Part shown: positions 8,375 through 16,894 of the stretch, piece after piece
Position numbering within the stretch: the stretch's first letter is position 1
Layout: the number at the start of each line of letters is the position of its first letter
Assembly (NCBI RefSeq): GCF_003367355.1
Contig: NZ_CP031413.1
Location: forward strand, 744,001-808,000
Reading direction: 5' to 3'
Length of the DNA stretch: 64,000 nucleotides
Source of the DNA: Lysobacter sp. TY2-98
Lineage (GTDB): Bacteria; Pseudomonadota; Gammaproteobacteria; Xanthomonadales; Xanthomonadaceae
Position numbers and translations under genes: made by a program
The notes under the pieces: model-generated
Database searches by the model: none
The model's input: the letters and a program-made list of their open reading frames with translations, nothing else
What the model was told of the DNA's origin: nothing

Positions 8375-9126
8375 GCGAGTCGGTGTCCCGCTCGCTTGAT
8401 GGCCGCGTGGTCCTCGTCACCGGCGCACACGGCGGCTTCGGCAGCGCCGTTGCCGTCGCCTGCGCGGAAGCAGGGGCGACGGTCGTGCTGCTCGGCCACA
8501 AGGTGCCGCGGCTCAATCGCGTGTATGACCGGATTGCTGCAGTCGGCGCAGAGCCGGCGATCTATCCGCTCGACCTCGAAGGCGCATCGCCCGACGACTA
8601 CGCTGAGTTGGCCGAGCGGCTGGAATCGGGCTTCGGTGGCCTGCACGGCATCGTCCACTGCGCGGCCGAGTTCCGTGGCCTGACGCCCGTCGTCCACGCC
8701 GACCCCGCCGACTTCGCGCGTTCGATCCACGTCGGATTGACCGCGCCATGGTGGCTGACCCAGGCCATGCTGCCGCTACTCGCCAAGGCGGACGATGCGG
8801 CCGTGGTCTTCACGCTGGACTCCCCGGAGCGCGTCGGCGCCGCGTACTGGGGCGGTTACGGGGTCTCGCAGTTCGGGCTGCGGGGCGCGGTGCAGATTCT
8901 CCATGCGGAACTTGCCAATAGCCGCGTTCGCGTCGCCGGACTGATGCCGGGCCCGATGCGCACGACGCTGCGCGCGAGGGCCTGGGTCGAGGAGACGGAC
9001 CGACAGGCCGTGGACCCGTCGGTCTACGCACCGGCAGCGGTCGAGCTGCTGTCCGGAGCGGGCCGCTCGCGTCGCGGGACGATCTGGTCGCCGACGCCCG
9101 CCGAACTGACCGCGTCGCCGGCATGA
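8371..9126 (+). CDS. YciK-like short-chain dehydrogenase with altered active site
   Basis: A 251-residue Rossmann-fold protein of the SDR superfamily. The nucleotide-binding TGAHGGFG motif is at 17-24, and a cofactor-binding HCAAE segment takes the place of NNAG. It aligns best with YciK-type reductases. The catalytic YxxxK motif reads YGVSQ (Y163 to Q167, bases 8857-8871), so the lysine is replaced by glutamine, and the serine region VFTLDSPE is also unusual. Activity may be lost or changed. It starts with GTG overlapping grxD and ends overlapping the MarC gene, so the three genes form one transcript. Confidence 0.82.
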   Translation: MSESVSRSLDGRVVLVTGAHGGFGSAVAVACAEAGATVVLLGHKVPRLNRVYDRIAAVGAEPAIYPLDLEGASPDDYAELAERLESGFGGLHGIVHCAAEFRGLTPVVHADPADFARSIHVGLTAPWWLTQAMLPLLAKADDAAVVFTLDSPERVGAAYWGGYGVSQFGLRGAVQILHAELANSRVRVAGLMPGPMRTTLRARAWVEETDRQAVDPSVYAPAAVELLSGAGRSRRGTIWSPTPAELTASPA

Positions 9127-9707
9127 CCGTCGCCTCCGCAGCGCTGCTGCTGTTCCTGATCCTCGATCCGCTGGGGAATATCCCGGTCTTCCTGAGCCTG
9201 CTGCGGGCATTGCCGCCGCGGCGTCAGCGCATCGTGCTGGTGCGTGAGCTCGTGATCGCGCTGGGCGTGCTGTTCGCCTTCCTCTGGGGGGGCAAGTACG
9301 CCCTGGAACTGATGCACCTGCGGCAGGAGTCGGTGTCGATCGCGGGCGGCATCGTGCTGTTCCTGATCGGCATCCGCATGATCTTCCCACCGCCGGAAGG
9401 GCTGATGGGCGAGATCCCGGATGGCGAGCCCTTCATCGTTCCCATGGCGATCCCGCTGATCGCGGGCCCCTCGGGCATGGCGGCCGTGATGCTGATGGGC
9501 AGCAACGAGCCCGGGCGCTTGAACGACTGGAGCCTCGCCCTGCTGATCGCCTGGGCGGCGACCGCGACCATCCTGTTCTTCGCCACCGTGCTCTACCGCT
9601 TCCTGGGCAAGCGGGTGCTGATCGCGATCGAGCGGCTGATGGGCATGCTGCTGGTCGCGATTTCGGTCCAGATGTTCCTTGACGGACTGTCCGCCTACCT
9701 CCGCTGA
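9123..9707 (+). CDS. MarC family membrane protein, YhgN-like
   Basis: A 194-residue protein with about six membrane helices. The N-terminus has LILDPLGNIPVF, followed by the VRELVIALGVLFAF helix, GGIVLFLIGIRMIFP, EPFIVPMAIPLIAGP and ERLMGMLLVAISVQMFLDG. These blocks match YhgN of the MarC/UPF0056 family. The transport substrate is unknown, and the early link to antibiotic resistance was withdrawn. It begins within the stop of the SDR gene (ATGA). No clear terminator follows in the 150-base gap before the receptor gene. Confidence 0.88.
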   Translation: MTVASAALLLFLILDPLGNIPVFLSLLRALPPRRQRIVLVRELVIALGVLFAFLWGGKYALELMHLRQESVSIAGGIVLFLIGIRMIFPPPEGLMGEIPDGEPFIVPMAIPLIAGPSGMAAVMLMGSNEPGRLNDWSLALLIAWAATATILFFATVLYRFLGKRVLIAIERLMGMLLVAISVQMFLDGLSAYLR

Positions 9708-9795
9708 AGGCTTCAGCCGTCCGTCGGGAGCTGTGATTTGCGTTTCGTCACGCGCCTGTCACGAAAGGCTCCTAGCGTGTTAACCTCATCTTAAC

Positions 9796-9824
9796 CACAG
9801 CCGGGACGGGGAGTTTCGGCTGTG
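9796..9824 (+). promoter_or_regulatory. Leader hairpin before the Oar-like receptor
   Basis: CACAGCC and GGCTGTG form a 7-bp stem around a 15-base loop 35 bases before the receptor start. Two TTAACC copies (9780-9796) precede it. It could be a leader structure or an operator; nothing else in the 150-base gap is recognised. Confidence 0.3.
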
Positions 9825-9858
9825 CCATTCCGTCTGACCGTGTCCATCGAGGCCTCGT

Positions 9859-12800
9859 ATGACCCATCCCAGCCGCCTGCGGCTGTCCAAGCTGACGCTT
9901 GGCCTGTTCACCGCCCTTGCCGCCGCTTCTGCTTTCGCCCAGAGCACCTCCTCGGGTGTCGGCGGTACCGTCACCGATGCCGCGGGTCAGCCGATTGCAG
10001 GCGCCGACGTCACGATCACGCACGTCGAGTCGGGCACCGTCAGCCACGCGACCACGGACGCGAGCGGCCACTACAACGCGCGCGGTCTGCGCGTCGGTGG
10101 TCCGTACACCATCACGGTGAGCACGCCGGCCGGTAACGGTCATCAGGAAGGCGTCTACCTCGGCCTCGATCAGGTTGCCGACGTCGACATGCACCTCGCC
10201 AAGACCGACGTGGAGCTGGGCTCCGTCGTCGTCAAGGGCAAGGCCACGGCCGCCTACTTCGGCGCCGACATGAAGGGCATCAGCACCAACCTGTCGCGTC
10301 GCGACCTCGACCGCATGCCGGCCCCGGACCGTTCGATCCAGAACGTCGTGCGTGCCGATCCCCGCATCGTCGTCACCGACCGCGACCGCGGCGCGTTCTC
10401 GGCCGCCGGCCAGAACTTCCGCTACAACAGCATCACGATCGACACCATCCAGGCGGGCGACCCGTTCGGCCTGAACGACAACGGCCTGCCGACCAAGGGC
10501 ACGCCGATCTCGCAGGACGCGATCGAGAGCTACAACATCTCGACGGCCAACTTCGACGTGGCGACGCGTCGTGGCGTCGGCGCGTGGGTCAATGCCGTCA
10601 CCAAGAGCGGCACGAACGACTTCCACGGCTCGGTCTATTACGTCTACCAGAACGCCGACAACATGATTGGTGAGAACCAGTCGGGCGCGAAGTGGACGGG
10701 CTTCACGAAGGACACGACCATCGGCGCCACCCTCGGCGGCCCGATCGTCAAGGACACGCTGTTCTTCTTCGCCAGCTACGAAGAGAGCAAGAAGACGAGC
10801 CCGGGCGCGCCGTACGGCCCGTCGGACTCGAATGCCACACTGAAGGTGCCGGGCATTACGCAGGCGCAGGTCGACCAGGTCATCGCCGCGGCCAAGGCCA
10901 ACGGCATGACGCCGGGTGATCTCAGCGCCTCGAACGTCGACACCGACAGCAAGCGCGCGCTCGTCAAGTTCGACTGGAACATCAACGAGCAGCACCGCGC
11001 CAGCCTCCGCCTGAGCCAGACGAAGGAAGTCGAGCCGATCATCGTCAACGCGACGACGACGGGTGCGAGCCCGATCCTCCCGCTGTCGAGCAACTGGTAC
11101 GTCCTCGACAAGAAGGCGACGAGCTACGCGCTCAGCCTGTATGACGACTGGACCAGCAACTTCTCGACCGAAGCGTCGATCGGCTACAACGAGTTCACCC
11201 AGGACCGCGATCCGCTGATCGGTGGCCATCAGCCCGAAGTGACGGTCCGCCTTGGCGGCGCCGACACCGGTCCGGCCGTGCGCATCGGCACCGAGTTCTC
11301 GACGCAGGCGAACCGCCTCGCGGTCAAGACCTGGAACGCCTACTTCGCCGGTACGTGGTACGCCGGTGACCACACGGTCAAGGGCGGCTTCGACTTCCAG
11401 CAGGACGACTTCTACAACCTGTTCCTGCAGGGCTACAACGGCTCGTACGCGTTCAACTCGATCGCGGACTTCCAGAGCGGTACGTACCGTCGTTACCAGC
11501 TGAGCCAGCCGGCACCGGGTTATGACCTGGGCAACGTCGCCGCCGAGTTCAAGATGAAGCAGTACGGTCTGTTCCTGCAGGACACCTGGCAGGCGACCGA
11601 CAAGCTCTCCGTCCAGTACGGCCTGCGCTACGACGTTCCGTACATCAACCCGGATCCGACGTTCAACCCGTGCTTCGCGGCGCCGCCGAACACGCTCGGT
11701 AACCAAGGCAACCCGGCCGTTTGCGGTCTGCGTGCGAATCCGCGCGCAGGCGTGGGCGGTGCGCAGGGTGGCTTCGGCTATTCGAATCAGGGCACCATCG
11801 ACGGCAACGCCGTCTTCCAGCCGCGCGCGTCGTTCAACTTCCAGATCGACGACAACACGCAGCTGCGTGGTGGCGCGGGTGTGTTCGTGTCGAACACGCC
11901 GGCGGTGTGGGTCGCGAATCCGTATTCGAACAATGGCGTCGCCGTCGCCAGCTATGACGTGAATCGTCGTCGCCTGCCGACCGATCCGGCGTTCAGTGCC
12001 GATCCGAACAACCAGCAGATCCCGGGCGGCGTTCGCACGCTGCCGGGCAACGGCACGTCGCAGATGAACCTGTCGGTCGTCGATCCGGATTTCCAGATCC
12101 CGACGGTCGCCAAGTACACGATCGGCATGGACCACACGTTCCCGTGGTTCGGTGGCACGGTCGGTAGCGCCGAATTCCAGCGCATCGATACGATCAAGGG
12201 CATCCTGTACCAGAACATCAACCTGGGTACGCCGACCGGCGTGCTCCCGGATGGTCGCCTGAGTTACGCCCTGAACCCGAACGGTACGCCGGGCGGTGCG
12301 AACACCAACCGTGTGAATGCCAATCCGTCGTTCGGCCAGCAGATGATCCTGCTGACCAACACGGACAAGGGCTTCTCCAACAGCCTGACGTTCTCGCTGC
12401 GCAAGCCGATGGCGAACGACTGGTCGGCGTCGATCGCCTACACGTATACGCAGGCGAAGGACGTCAACCCGGGCGCGTCGAGCGTCGCCAACAGCAGCTT
12501 CCAGAACCGCGACTGGATCAACCCGAACGACGACTACCTCGCGACCTCGAACTACGAGATCCCGAACCGCGTCCTCGCGCAGGTGACCTGGCAGCACCGC
12601 TTCTTCGGCGCGTACAACACCAGCTTCTCGGCGCTGTATGACGGCCACAACGGTGCCCCGTACTCGTGGATCTTCGGCAACGACGTCAACGGCGACTCGT
12701 ACTTCCGCGATCTGGCGTACATCCCGACCGGCGCGAACGACATCGTCTGGGCGCCGGCGACGGCCAATGCGCCGAACTCGGCCGCGCTGATCCAGTCGTT

Positions 12801-13197
12801 CTACGACTACATCGCTGCGCATCCGGAACTGGCCCGCTTCCAGGGTCAGATCTTCGATCGCAACGAAGCGCGCGCGCCGTGGGTCAACCAGCTCGACCTG
12901 TCGTTCTCGCAGGAAATCCCGGGCTTCATGAAGGGTCACAAGGGCGAAGTCCGCCTCGACGTCTTCAACTTCCTCAACATGCTCAACAACAAGTGGGGCG
13001 TCGAATACCGCGCTGCCTTCCCGCTTGAGCGCGTGCTGGCGGACGAGCAGGGTGTGCAGAACGGCAAGTATGTCTACGACATCTCGAAGTACCGCAACGC
13101 ACAGGGTCTGTACTCGCCGCAGGCCCTCGCGCCGAACGAGAGCATCTCCCCGTCGCAGCGCTGGTCGGTCCTGCTGACCCTGCGTTACAAGTTCTAA
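9859..13197 (+). CDS. Oar-like TonB-dependent outer-membrane receptor
   Basis: A 1112-residue outer-membrane protein. A signal peptide (1-27, ending AFAQ) is followed by a carboxypeptidase-regulatory-like beta-sandwich (about 30-105, GTVTDAAGQPIAGADVTI). Then come a plug domain (about 125-245, with DLDRMPAPDRSIQNVV) and a long beta-barrel ending in the typical terminal aromatic, LTLRYKF. This build matches Oar (OmpA-related) receptors first described in Myxococcus and abundant in xanthomonads. The substrate is not known; peptides or other large ligands are the usual suggestion. No TonB/ExbB or transport genes are adjacent. The codon use and G+C resemble the neighbours. A stop-free antisense frame covers the whole gene and is an artefact of the codon bias. 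Confidence 0.92.
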   Translation: MTHPSRLRLSKLTLGLFTALAAASAFAQSTSSGVGGTVTDAAGQPIAGADVTITHVESGTVSHATTDASGHYNARGLRVGGPYTITVSTPAGNGHQEGVYLGLDQVADVDMHLAKTDVELGSVVVKGKATAAYFGADMKGISTNLSRRDLDRMPAPDRSIQNVVRADPRIVVTDRDRGAFSAAGQNFRYNSITIDTIQAGDPFGLNDNGLPTKGTPISQDAIESYNISTANFDVATRRGVGAWVNAVTKSGTNDFHGSVYYVYQNADNMIGENQSGAKWTGFTKDTTIGATLGGPIVKDTLFFFASYEESKKTSPGAPYGPSDSNATLKVPGITQAQVDQVIAAAKANGMTPGDLSASNVDTDSKRALVKFDWNINEQHRASLRLSQTKEVEPIIVNATTTGASPILPLSSNWYVLDKKATSYALSLYDDWTSNFSTEASIGYNEFTQDRDPLIGGHQPEVTVRLGGADTGPAVRIGTEFSTQANRLAVKTWNAYFAGTWYAGDHTVKGGFDFQQDDFYNLFLQGYNGSYAFNSIADFQSGTYRRYQLSQPAPGYDLGNVAAEFKMKQYGLFLQDTWQATDKLSVQYGLRYDVPYINPDPTFNPCFAAPPNTLGNQGNPAVCGLRANPRAGVGGAQGGFGYSNQGTIDGNAVFQPRASFNFQIDDNTQLRGGAGVFVSNTPAVWVANPYSNNGVAVASYDVNRRRLPTDPAFSADPNNQQIPGGVRTLPGNGTSQMNLSVVDPDFQIPTVAKYTIGMDHTFPWFGGTVGSAEFQRIDTIKGILYQNINLGTPTGVLPDGRLSYALNPNGTPGGANTNRVNANPSFGQQMILLTNTDKGFSNSLTFSLRKPMANDWSASIAYTYTQAKDVNPGASSVANSSFQNRDWINPNDDYLATSNYEIPNRVLAQVTWQHRFFGAYNTSFSALYDGHNGAPYSWIFGNDVNGDSYFRDLAYIPTGANDIVWAPATANAPNSAALIQSFYDYIAAHPELARFQGQIFDRNEARAPWVNQLDLSFSQEIPGFMKGHKGEVRLDVFNFLNMLNNKWGVEYRAAFPLERVLADEQGVQNGKYVYDISKYRNAQGLYSPQALAPNESISPSQRWSVLLTLRYKF

Positions 13198-13218
13198 GCG
13201 ACACCCGAAGTAGTGAAG

Positions 13219-13248
13219 ACGGCCGGGCTCGCCCCGGCCGTTTTCTTT
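13219..13248 (+). terminator. Terminator after the Oar-like receptor
   Basis: ACGGCCGGG, a 5-base loop and CCCGGCCGT, followed by TTTCTTTT, start 22 bases after the receptor stop. A textbook intrinsic terminator. Confidence 0.9.
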
Positions 13249-13309
13249 TGCGGCAGCGCCTGCGCTAGAGTCCGCGGACACAAAACAGACGAAAGCAGCA
13301 AGCGGAAAA

Positions 13310-14704
13310 ATGAGCGCCGTGACCGAAACACCTTCCAGCATCATCCTTCCGACCGTCGACGCGCGGATCTACCCGCGCAACGGTCTCGACATCCTTTCCC
13401 GCACCGAAGTTGCGCGCCTGCGCGATGCCTCAAGTGGCGGCATGCACGAGCTTCTGCGTCGCTGCGCCCTGGCGGTGCTCACCAGCGGCAGCACGAGTGA
13501 CGATCCGCGCGCGGCGCGCGAGCTTTATCCCGATTTCGACATCCAGGTGCAGCAGCAGGACCGCGGCGTCCGCATCGACCTGATCAAGGCGCCCGCGATG
13601 GCCTTCGTCGAAGGCGAGCTGATCCAGGGTGTCGCCGAACTGCTCGCTGCCGTCGTGCGCGATCTCGCGTACACGGCGATCGAGCTTGGCCCCGATAGCA
13701 ACCGCGACCTCGAAAGTACCGACGGCATCACCGACTCGGTGTTCGGCCTGCTGCGCAACGCGCGCGTGCTGACGCCGGGGGATCCGAACCTCGTCGTGTG
13801 CTGGGGCGGGCACTCGATCAACCGCGACGAATACCTCTACACGAAGCAGGTCGGCTACGAGCTGGGCCTGCGTGGCATCGACATCTGCACCGGCTGTGGC
13901 CCGGGTGCGATGAAGGGCCCGATGAAGGGCGCGACGATCGCGCACGCCAAGCAGCGTCGCCGTCGCATGCGCTACATCGGCATCACCGAGCCCGGCATCA
14001 TCGCGGCCGAGTCACCGAACCCGATCGTCAACCACCTCGTGATCATGCCGGACATCGAGAAGCGCCTCGAGGCGTTCGTCCGCATGGCGCACGGCATCAT
14101 CGTGTTCCCGGGCGGCGTCGGCACCGCCGAGGAGATTCTGTACATCCTCGGCATTCTGCTGCGCGAAGAGAATCAGGGGTTGCCGTTCCCGCTGATCCTC
14201 ACCGGCCCCACCGCGTCCGCGCCGTATTTCGAGCAGATCGACCAGTTCCTCCGACTCACGCTCGGTGAAGCGGCGACGTCGCGTTACGAGATCATCGTCG
14301 GCGATCCGGCGGAGGTGGCGAAGCGCATGGCGAAGGGCATGCGTCGCGTGCGCGAACACCGCATCGCGCATCGTGATTCGTTCTTCTTCAACTGGTCGGT
14401 CGACATCCCGCTCGCGTTCCAGCAGCCGTTCGTCCCGACCCACGAAGCGATGGCGACGCTCGACCTGCATCACGGCCGCAAGCCGCATGAGCTCGCTGCG
14501 GACCTGCGCCGCGCGTTCTCCGGCATCGTCGCGGGCAACGTGAAGGAGGATGGTATTCGCCGCGTGGAAGAGAATGGTCCGTTCGAGATCCACGGTGACG
14601 CCGACATCATGCTGGCGCTGGACGCGCTACTGCGCGCCTTCGTGCAGCAGCACCGCATGAAGATCGCGGGTGACTATCGCCCGTGCTATCGCGTGGTGAC
14701 CTGA
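13310..14704 (+). CDS. ppnN: Nucleotide 5'-monophosphate nucleosidase (LOG family)
   Basis: PpnN (YgdH) splits nucleoside monophosphates into base and ribose 5-phosphate and is activated by (p)ppGpp in E. coli. The 464 residues (454 in E. coli) include the N-terminal DUF4478 region, the LOG core with CTGCGPGAMKGPMKGA and the VFPGGVGTAEE signature, and the C-terminal extension. The start at 13310 is the first ATG after the terminator. It ends only 4 bases from the convergent histidine kinase gene, with no terminator between. Confidence 0.94.
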   Translation: MSAVTETPSSIILPTVDARIYPRNGLDILSRTEVARLRDASSGGMHELLRRCALAVLTSGSTSDDPRAARELYPDFDIQVQQQDRGVRIDLIKAPAMAFVEGELIQGVAELLAAVVRDLAYTAIELGPDSNRDLESTDGITDSVFGLLRNARVLTPGDPNLVVCWGGHSINRDEYLYTKQVGYELGLRGIDICTGCGPGAMKGPMKGATIAHAKQRRRRMRYIGITEPGIIAAESPNPIVNHLVIMPDIEKRLEAFVRMAHGIIVFPGGVGTAEEILYILGILLREENQGLPFPLILTGPTASAPYFEQIDQFLRLTLGEAATSRYEIIVGDPAEVAKRMAKGMRRVREHRIAHRDSFFFNWSVDIPLAFQQPFVPTHEAMATLDLHHGRKPHELAADLRRAFSGIVAGNVKEDGIRRVEENGPFEIHGDADIMLALDALLRAFVQQHRMKIAGDYRPCYRVVT

Positions 14705-14708
14705 AGGC

Positions 14709-15734
14709 TCACGCCGATGTGGTGACGCTGCTCCTGTCGAGGGGTAGCGTCATCCGAGCCACGTAGCGGCCACGTTCTGTCAGCGACTCGACGTGCCCGC
14801 GCCCGTCCGTGAGCGCGTGCACACGCTCGCGCGACGAGGCGAGGCCGATCGCGTGACCTTGGTCGTCGCTGGGACTGTCGGGCAGGTCGTTCGCAAGGAC
14901 GACCTCGACCCGGTCCGGCAAAGCGCGAACATGGATATCGATGGCGCCGCCGTTTCGCAGACGCTCGATGCCATGTCGTATGGCGTTCTCCGCCAGCGGC
15001 TGCAGTGAGAGTGACGGTACTCTGGCGTCCGGAATTGTCTCGGGTAGATGCCAGTGCACTTGCAGGCGTTCGCCGAAGCGAAGCGATTCGATCTCCAGAT
15101 AGCGACGCGTGAGATCGAGTTCCTGGCCGAGCGGAACGAGTTCCGGATCCCGAAGCGCGGCACGAAAGAGGTCCGCCAAGTCGAGCAATAGTCGTTCCGC
15201 CTCGTCCGGTCGGGCGTGCACCAACGCCGCCCCAGTGTTGAGCGTATTGAATAGAAAATGCGGCTGAATACGTGCCTGGAGCGCTTCCAATTCGAGCTGC
15301 TTGGCGCGCACCGCCAGCTTTTGCGCCCGCCAGTAGTTCTGGTATGTCATGAGACCGAATACGCCGACGATCAGAGCGATTGCGAGCATTCGCAGAACGA
15401 ACGACATCTTCTCCGCGTGATCACCCGACGTATCGAGCGTGTAGGCCGCAAGCGAGACCAGTAAGCTCATGGCGAGCAGTACAGCGAGCGATGTCCACGC
15501 GACCGCGGTCGATGACGATCGCGACAGCGGACGTCGCAGCAGGTAGATCGCGCACAACGTGCCGAGCGACGTCCATTGGATCGCGAGTGACGCCAGCCCG
15601 AACTGGATCAGGCGCCATGTCGTCACTTGGGCGGGAGCAAGCGTAAGGATCAGGGCCAGCGCCTCGCCGGCAAGAACCACTGCGATGAGTGCCGCAGGCC
15701 GGAAGAGAGCGTCGAGGGGGCGATGGTCAGGCAT
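14709..15734 (-). CDS. AlgZ/FimS-like sensor histidine kinase (LytS class)
   Basis: A 341-residue membrane kinase. Four hydrophobic helices (about 12-130) are followed by the His_kinase domain (PF06580). The phosphoacceptor histidine lies in ARIQPHFLFNTLNT, the N-box in LQPLAENAIRHGIE, and the G-box in IGLASSRERV. This is the architecture of AlgZ/FimS and LytS. The partner response regulator (LytTR type) is not adjacent, which is unusual for the class. The gene is divergent from the minor pilin operon with 158 bases between. In Pseudomonas aeruginosa the FimS/AlgR pair activates that operon, so control of pilus assembly is a reasonable inference. Confidence 0.85.
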   Translation of the reverse strand: MPDHRPLDALFRPAALIAVVLAGEALALILTLAPAQVTTWRLIQFGLASLAIQWTSLGTLCAIYLLRRPLSRSSSTAVAWTSLAVLLAMSLLVSLAAYTLDTSGDHAEKMSFVLRMLAIALIVGVFGLMTYQNYWRAQKLAVRAKQLELEALQARIQPHFLFNTLNTGAALVHARPDEAERLLLDLADLFRAALRDPELVPLGQELDLTRRYLEIESLRFGERLQVHWHLPETIPDARVPSLSLQPLAENAIRHGIERLRNGGAIDIHVRALPDRVEVVLANDLPDSPSDDQGHAIGLASSRERVHALTDGRGHVESLTERGRYVARMTLPLDRSSVTTSA

Positions 15735-15751
15735 GGTGCAGAGTGTGACCG

Positions 15752-15757
15752 CGTTCG
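15752..15757 (+). promoter_or_regulatory. Possible AlgR-type core site between kinase and pilin operon
   Basis: CGTTCG here is the core of the published P. aeruginosa AlgR site (CCGTTCGTC). The flanks match poorly (GCGTTCGCT). It lies in the 158-base divergent gap about 135 bases before the first pilin gene. The match is short and may be chance. Confidence 0.25.
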
Positions 15758-15892
15758 CTGAAGGAACAACAGGGGGGCGTCGCTCGCCCGAAAGCGGAAC
15801 CGTATACGCCCGGAGATGGGCCGCCTATCGGGAGCAAATGGCCTGATCGGCAGGTGTGGCTTACGGTACGTATGTCGATTCTGGGGGAAAAC

Positions 15893-16453
15893 ATGCCGAC
15901 TAGCCGCTACCGACCTGCCGCCCGCGCTGCCGTGCGAGGCTTCAGCCTCGTCGAGCTCGTCGTGACGGTTGTTGTTCTGGGCGTCCTGGCGGCCATCGCC
16001 GTGCCGCGCTTCGCCAATCTCATTGCGCGAAGCCGATTGAGCGGGTCGGCGAACGAGATGGTGGCGTTGCTTCAGACCGCGCGCGCCGAAGCCGTCAGTG
16101 GGCGCGCCAGCGCGACGGTCTGCCCGAGCGCGAATGGAACCGCATGTAGTGCGACGATCGGCAATCGATGGATCGCGGTGATGACGAAGAACAGCGTAAC
16201 CACTGTATTGCGCGACAGCACCATGAATTCCGCCATCACCATCAAACCCAGCGCCAATCTGCTAGCTGGCGCGAACAAGTTTACGTTCACGCCGAACGGC
16301 TTCTCGGCGGCGGGTGCTAACGCTAGCGGCACCGTCCGTTTCTGCGCGCCTAACCTTCCGGGCGAAAACGCGATCGACATCGGGGCGATCGTCGGCCGTA
16401 TAAGCACGCGCCGCCTCACCTCAACGGCCTGCGACGTGCCCGCGGAGTACTGA
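15893..16453 (+). CDS. GspH/FimT-type minor pilin (FimU/FimT)
   Basis: A 186-residue type IV pre-pilin. The 16-residue basic leader ends in glycine before the N-methylated phenylalanine: RG/FSLVELVVTVVVLGVLAAI, with the conserved glutamate five residues on. The C-terminal part is a GspH-like globular domain with four or more cysteines, suggesting disulphides. I start at 15893, preceded by GGGGGAA; GTG 15854 and ATG 15872 would give an over-long leader. It is the first gene of the minor pilin operon, the position taken by fimU in Pseudomonas. PilD-type peptidase is not in this window. Confidence 0.88.
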   Translation: MPTSRYRPAARAAVRGFSLVELVVTVVVLGVLAAIAVPRFANLIARSRLSGSANEMVALLQTARAEAVSGRASATVCPSANGTACSATIGNRWIAVMTKNSVTTVLRDSTMNSAITIKPSANLLAGANKFTFTPNGFSAAGANASGTVRFCAPNLPGENAIDIGAIVGRISTRRLTSTACDVPAEY

Positions 16454-16456
16454 GAC

Positions 16457-16894
16457 ATGACGAGAGTGAATTCACCGGGACGACAAGGCGGCGTGGGCTT
16501 GATCGAAGTGATGGTCGCGATTCTGGTGCTCGCCATCGGGCTCCTGGGCATCGCTGCGCTCCAGGCGATAACGCTTCGCAACACCGGAAGCTCTGCAAGC
16601 CGAACGCAGGCTGCGATCCAGATCTACTCGATGATGGACATCGTCCGGGCGGATCGCGCCAACCTCGCGACTTACAACACCAACATTTACACCGCGGGCA
16701 CCGGCAGCGGCACCGCCGGCACGATGGCCGGATGGCTCGACGGCCTGAAGACGACGGTCGCCCCGGACGCGAAAGGCCTGGTCACATGCACGGCCGCCAC
16801 GATGACGTGCACGGTCGGTGTGCAGTGGAGCGACGCTCGTACCCCGGGTGACACGGGCACCCCGATCGAAGTGAAAATTGCGAGCCAGCTATGA
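16457..16894 (+). CDS. pilV: Type IV pilus minor pilin PilV
   Basis: A 145-residue pre-pilin with a short leader ending QGG before VGLIEVMVAILVLAIGLLG, the PilV signature. The first mature residue appears to be valine, or glycine if cleaved one earlier, rather than phenylalanine. The C-terminal domain has two cysteines near TCTAATMTC. PilV helps prime pilus assembly with FimU, PilW and PilX. It starts 3 bases after the first pilin gene and its end overlaps pilW by 4 bases. Confidence 0.92.
   Translation: MTRVNSPGRQGGVGLIEVMVAILVLAIGLLGIAALQAITLRNTGSSASRTQAAIQIYSMMDIVRADRANLATYNTNIYTAGTGSGTAGTMAGWLDGLKTTVAPDAKGLVTCTAATMTCTVGVQWSDARTPGDTGTPIEVKIASQL

Noticed and set aside
9772..13344. A 1190-codon open frame antisense to the Oar-like receptor
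   Set aside because: It mirrors the receptor's codon bias in GC-rich DNA, translates to an Arg/Val/Asp-rich sequence with no domain, and has no ribosome site. The sense strand is a clear outer-membrane receptor.
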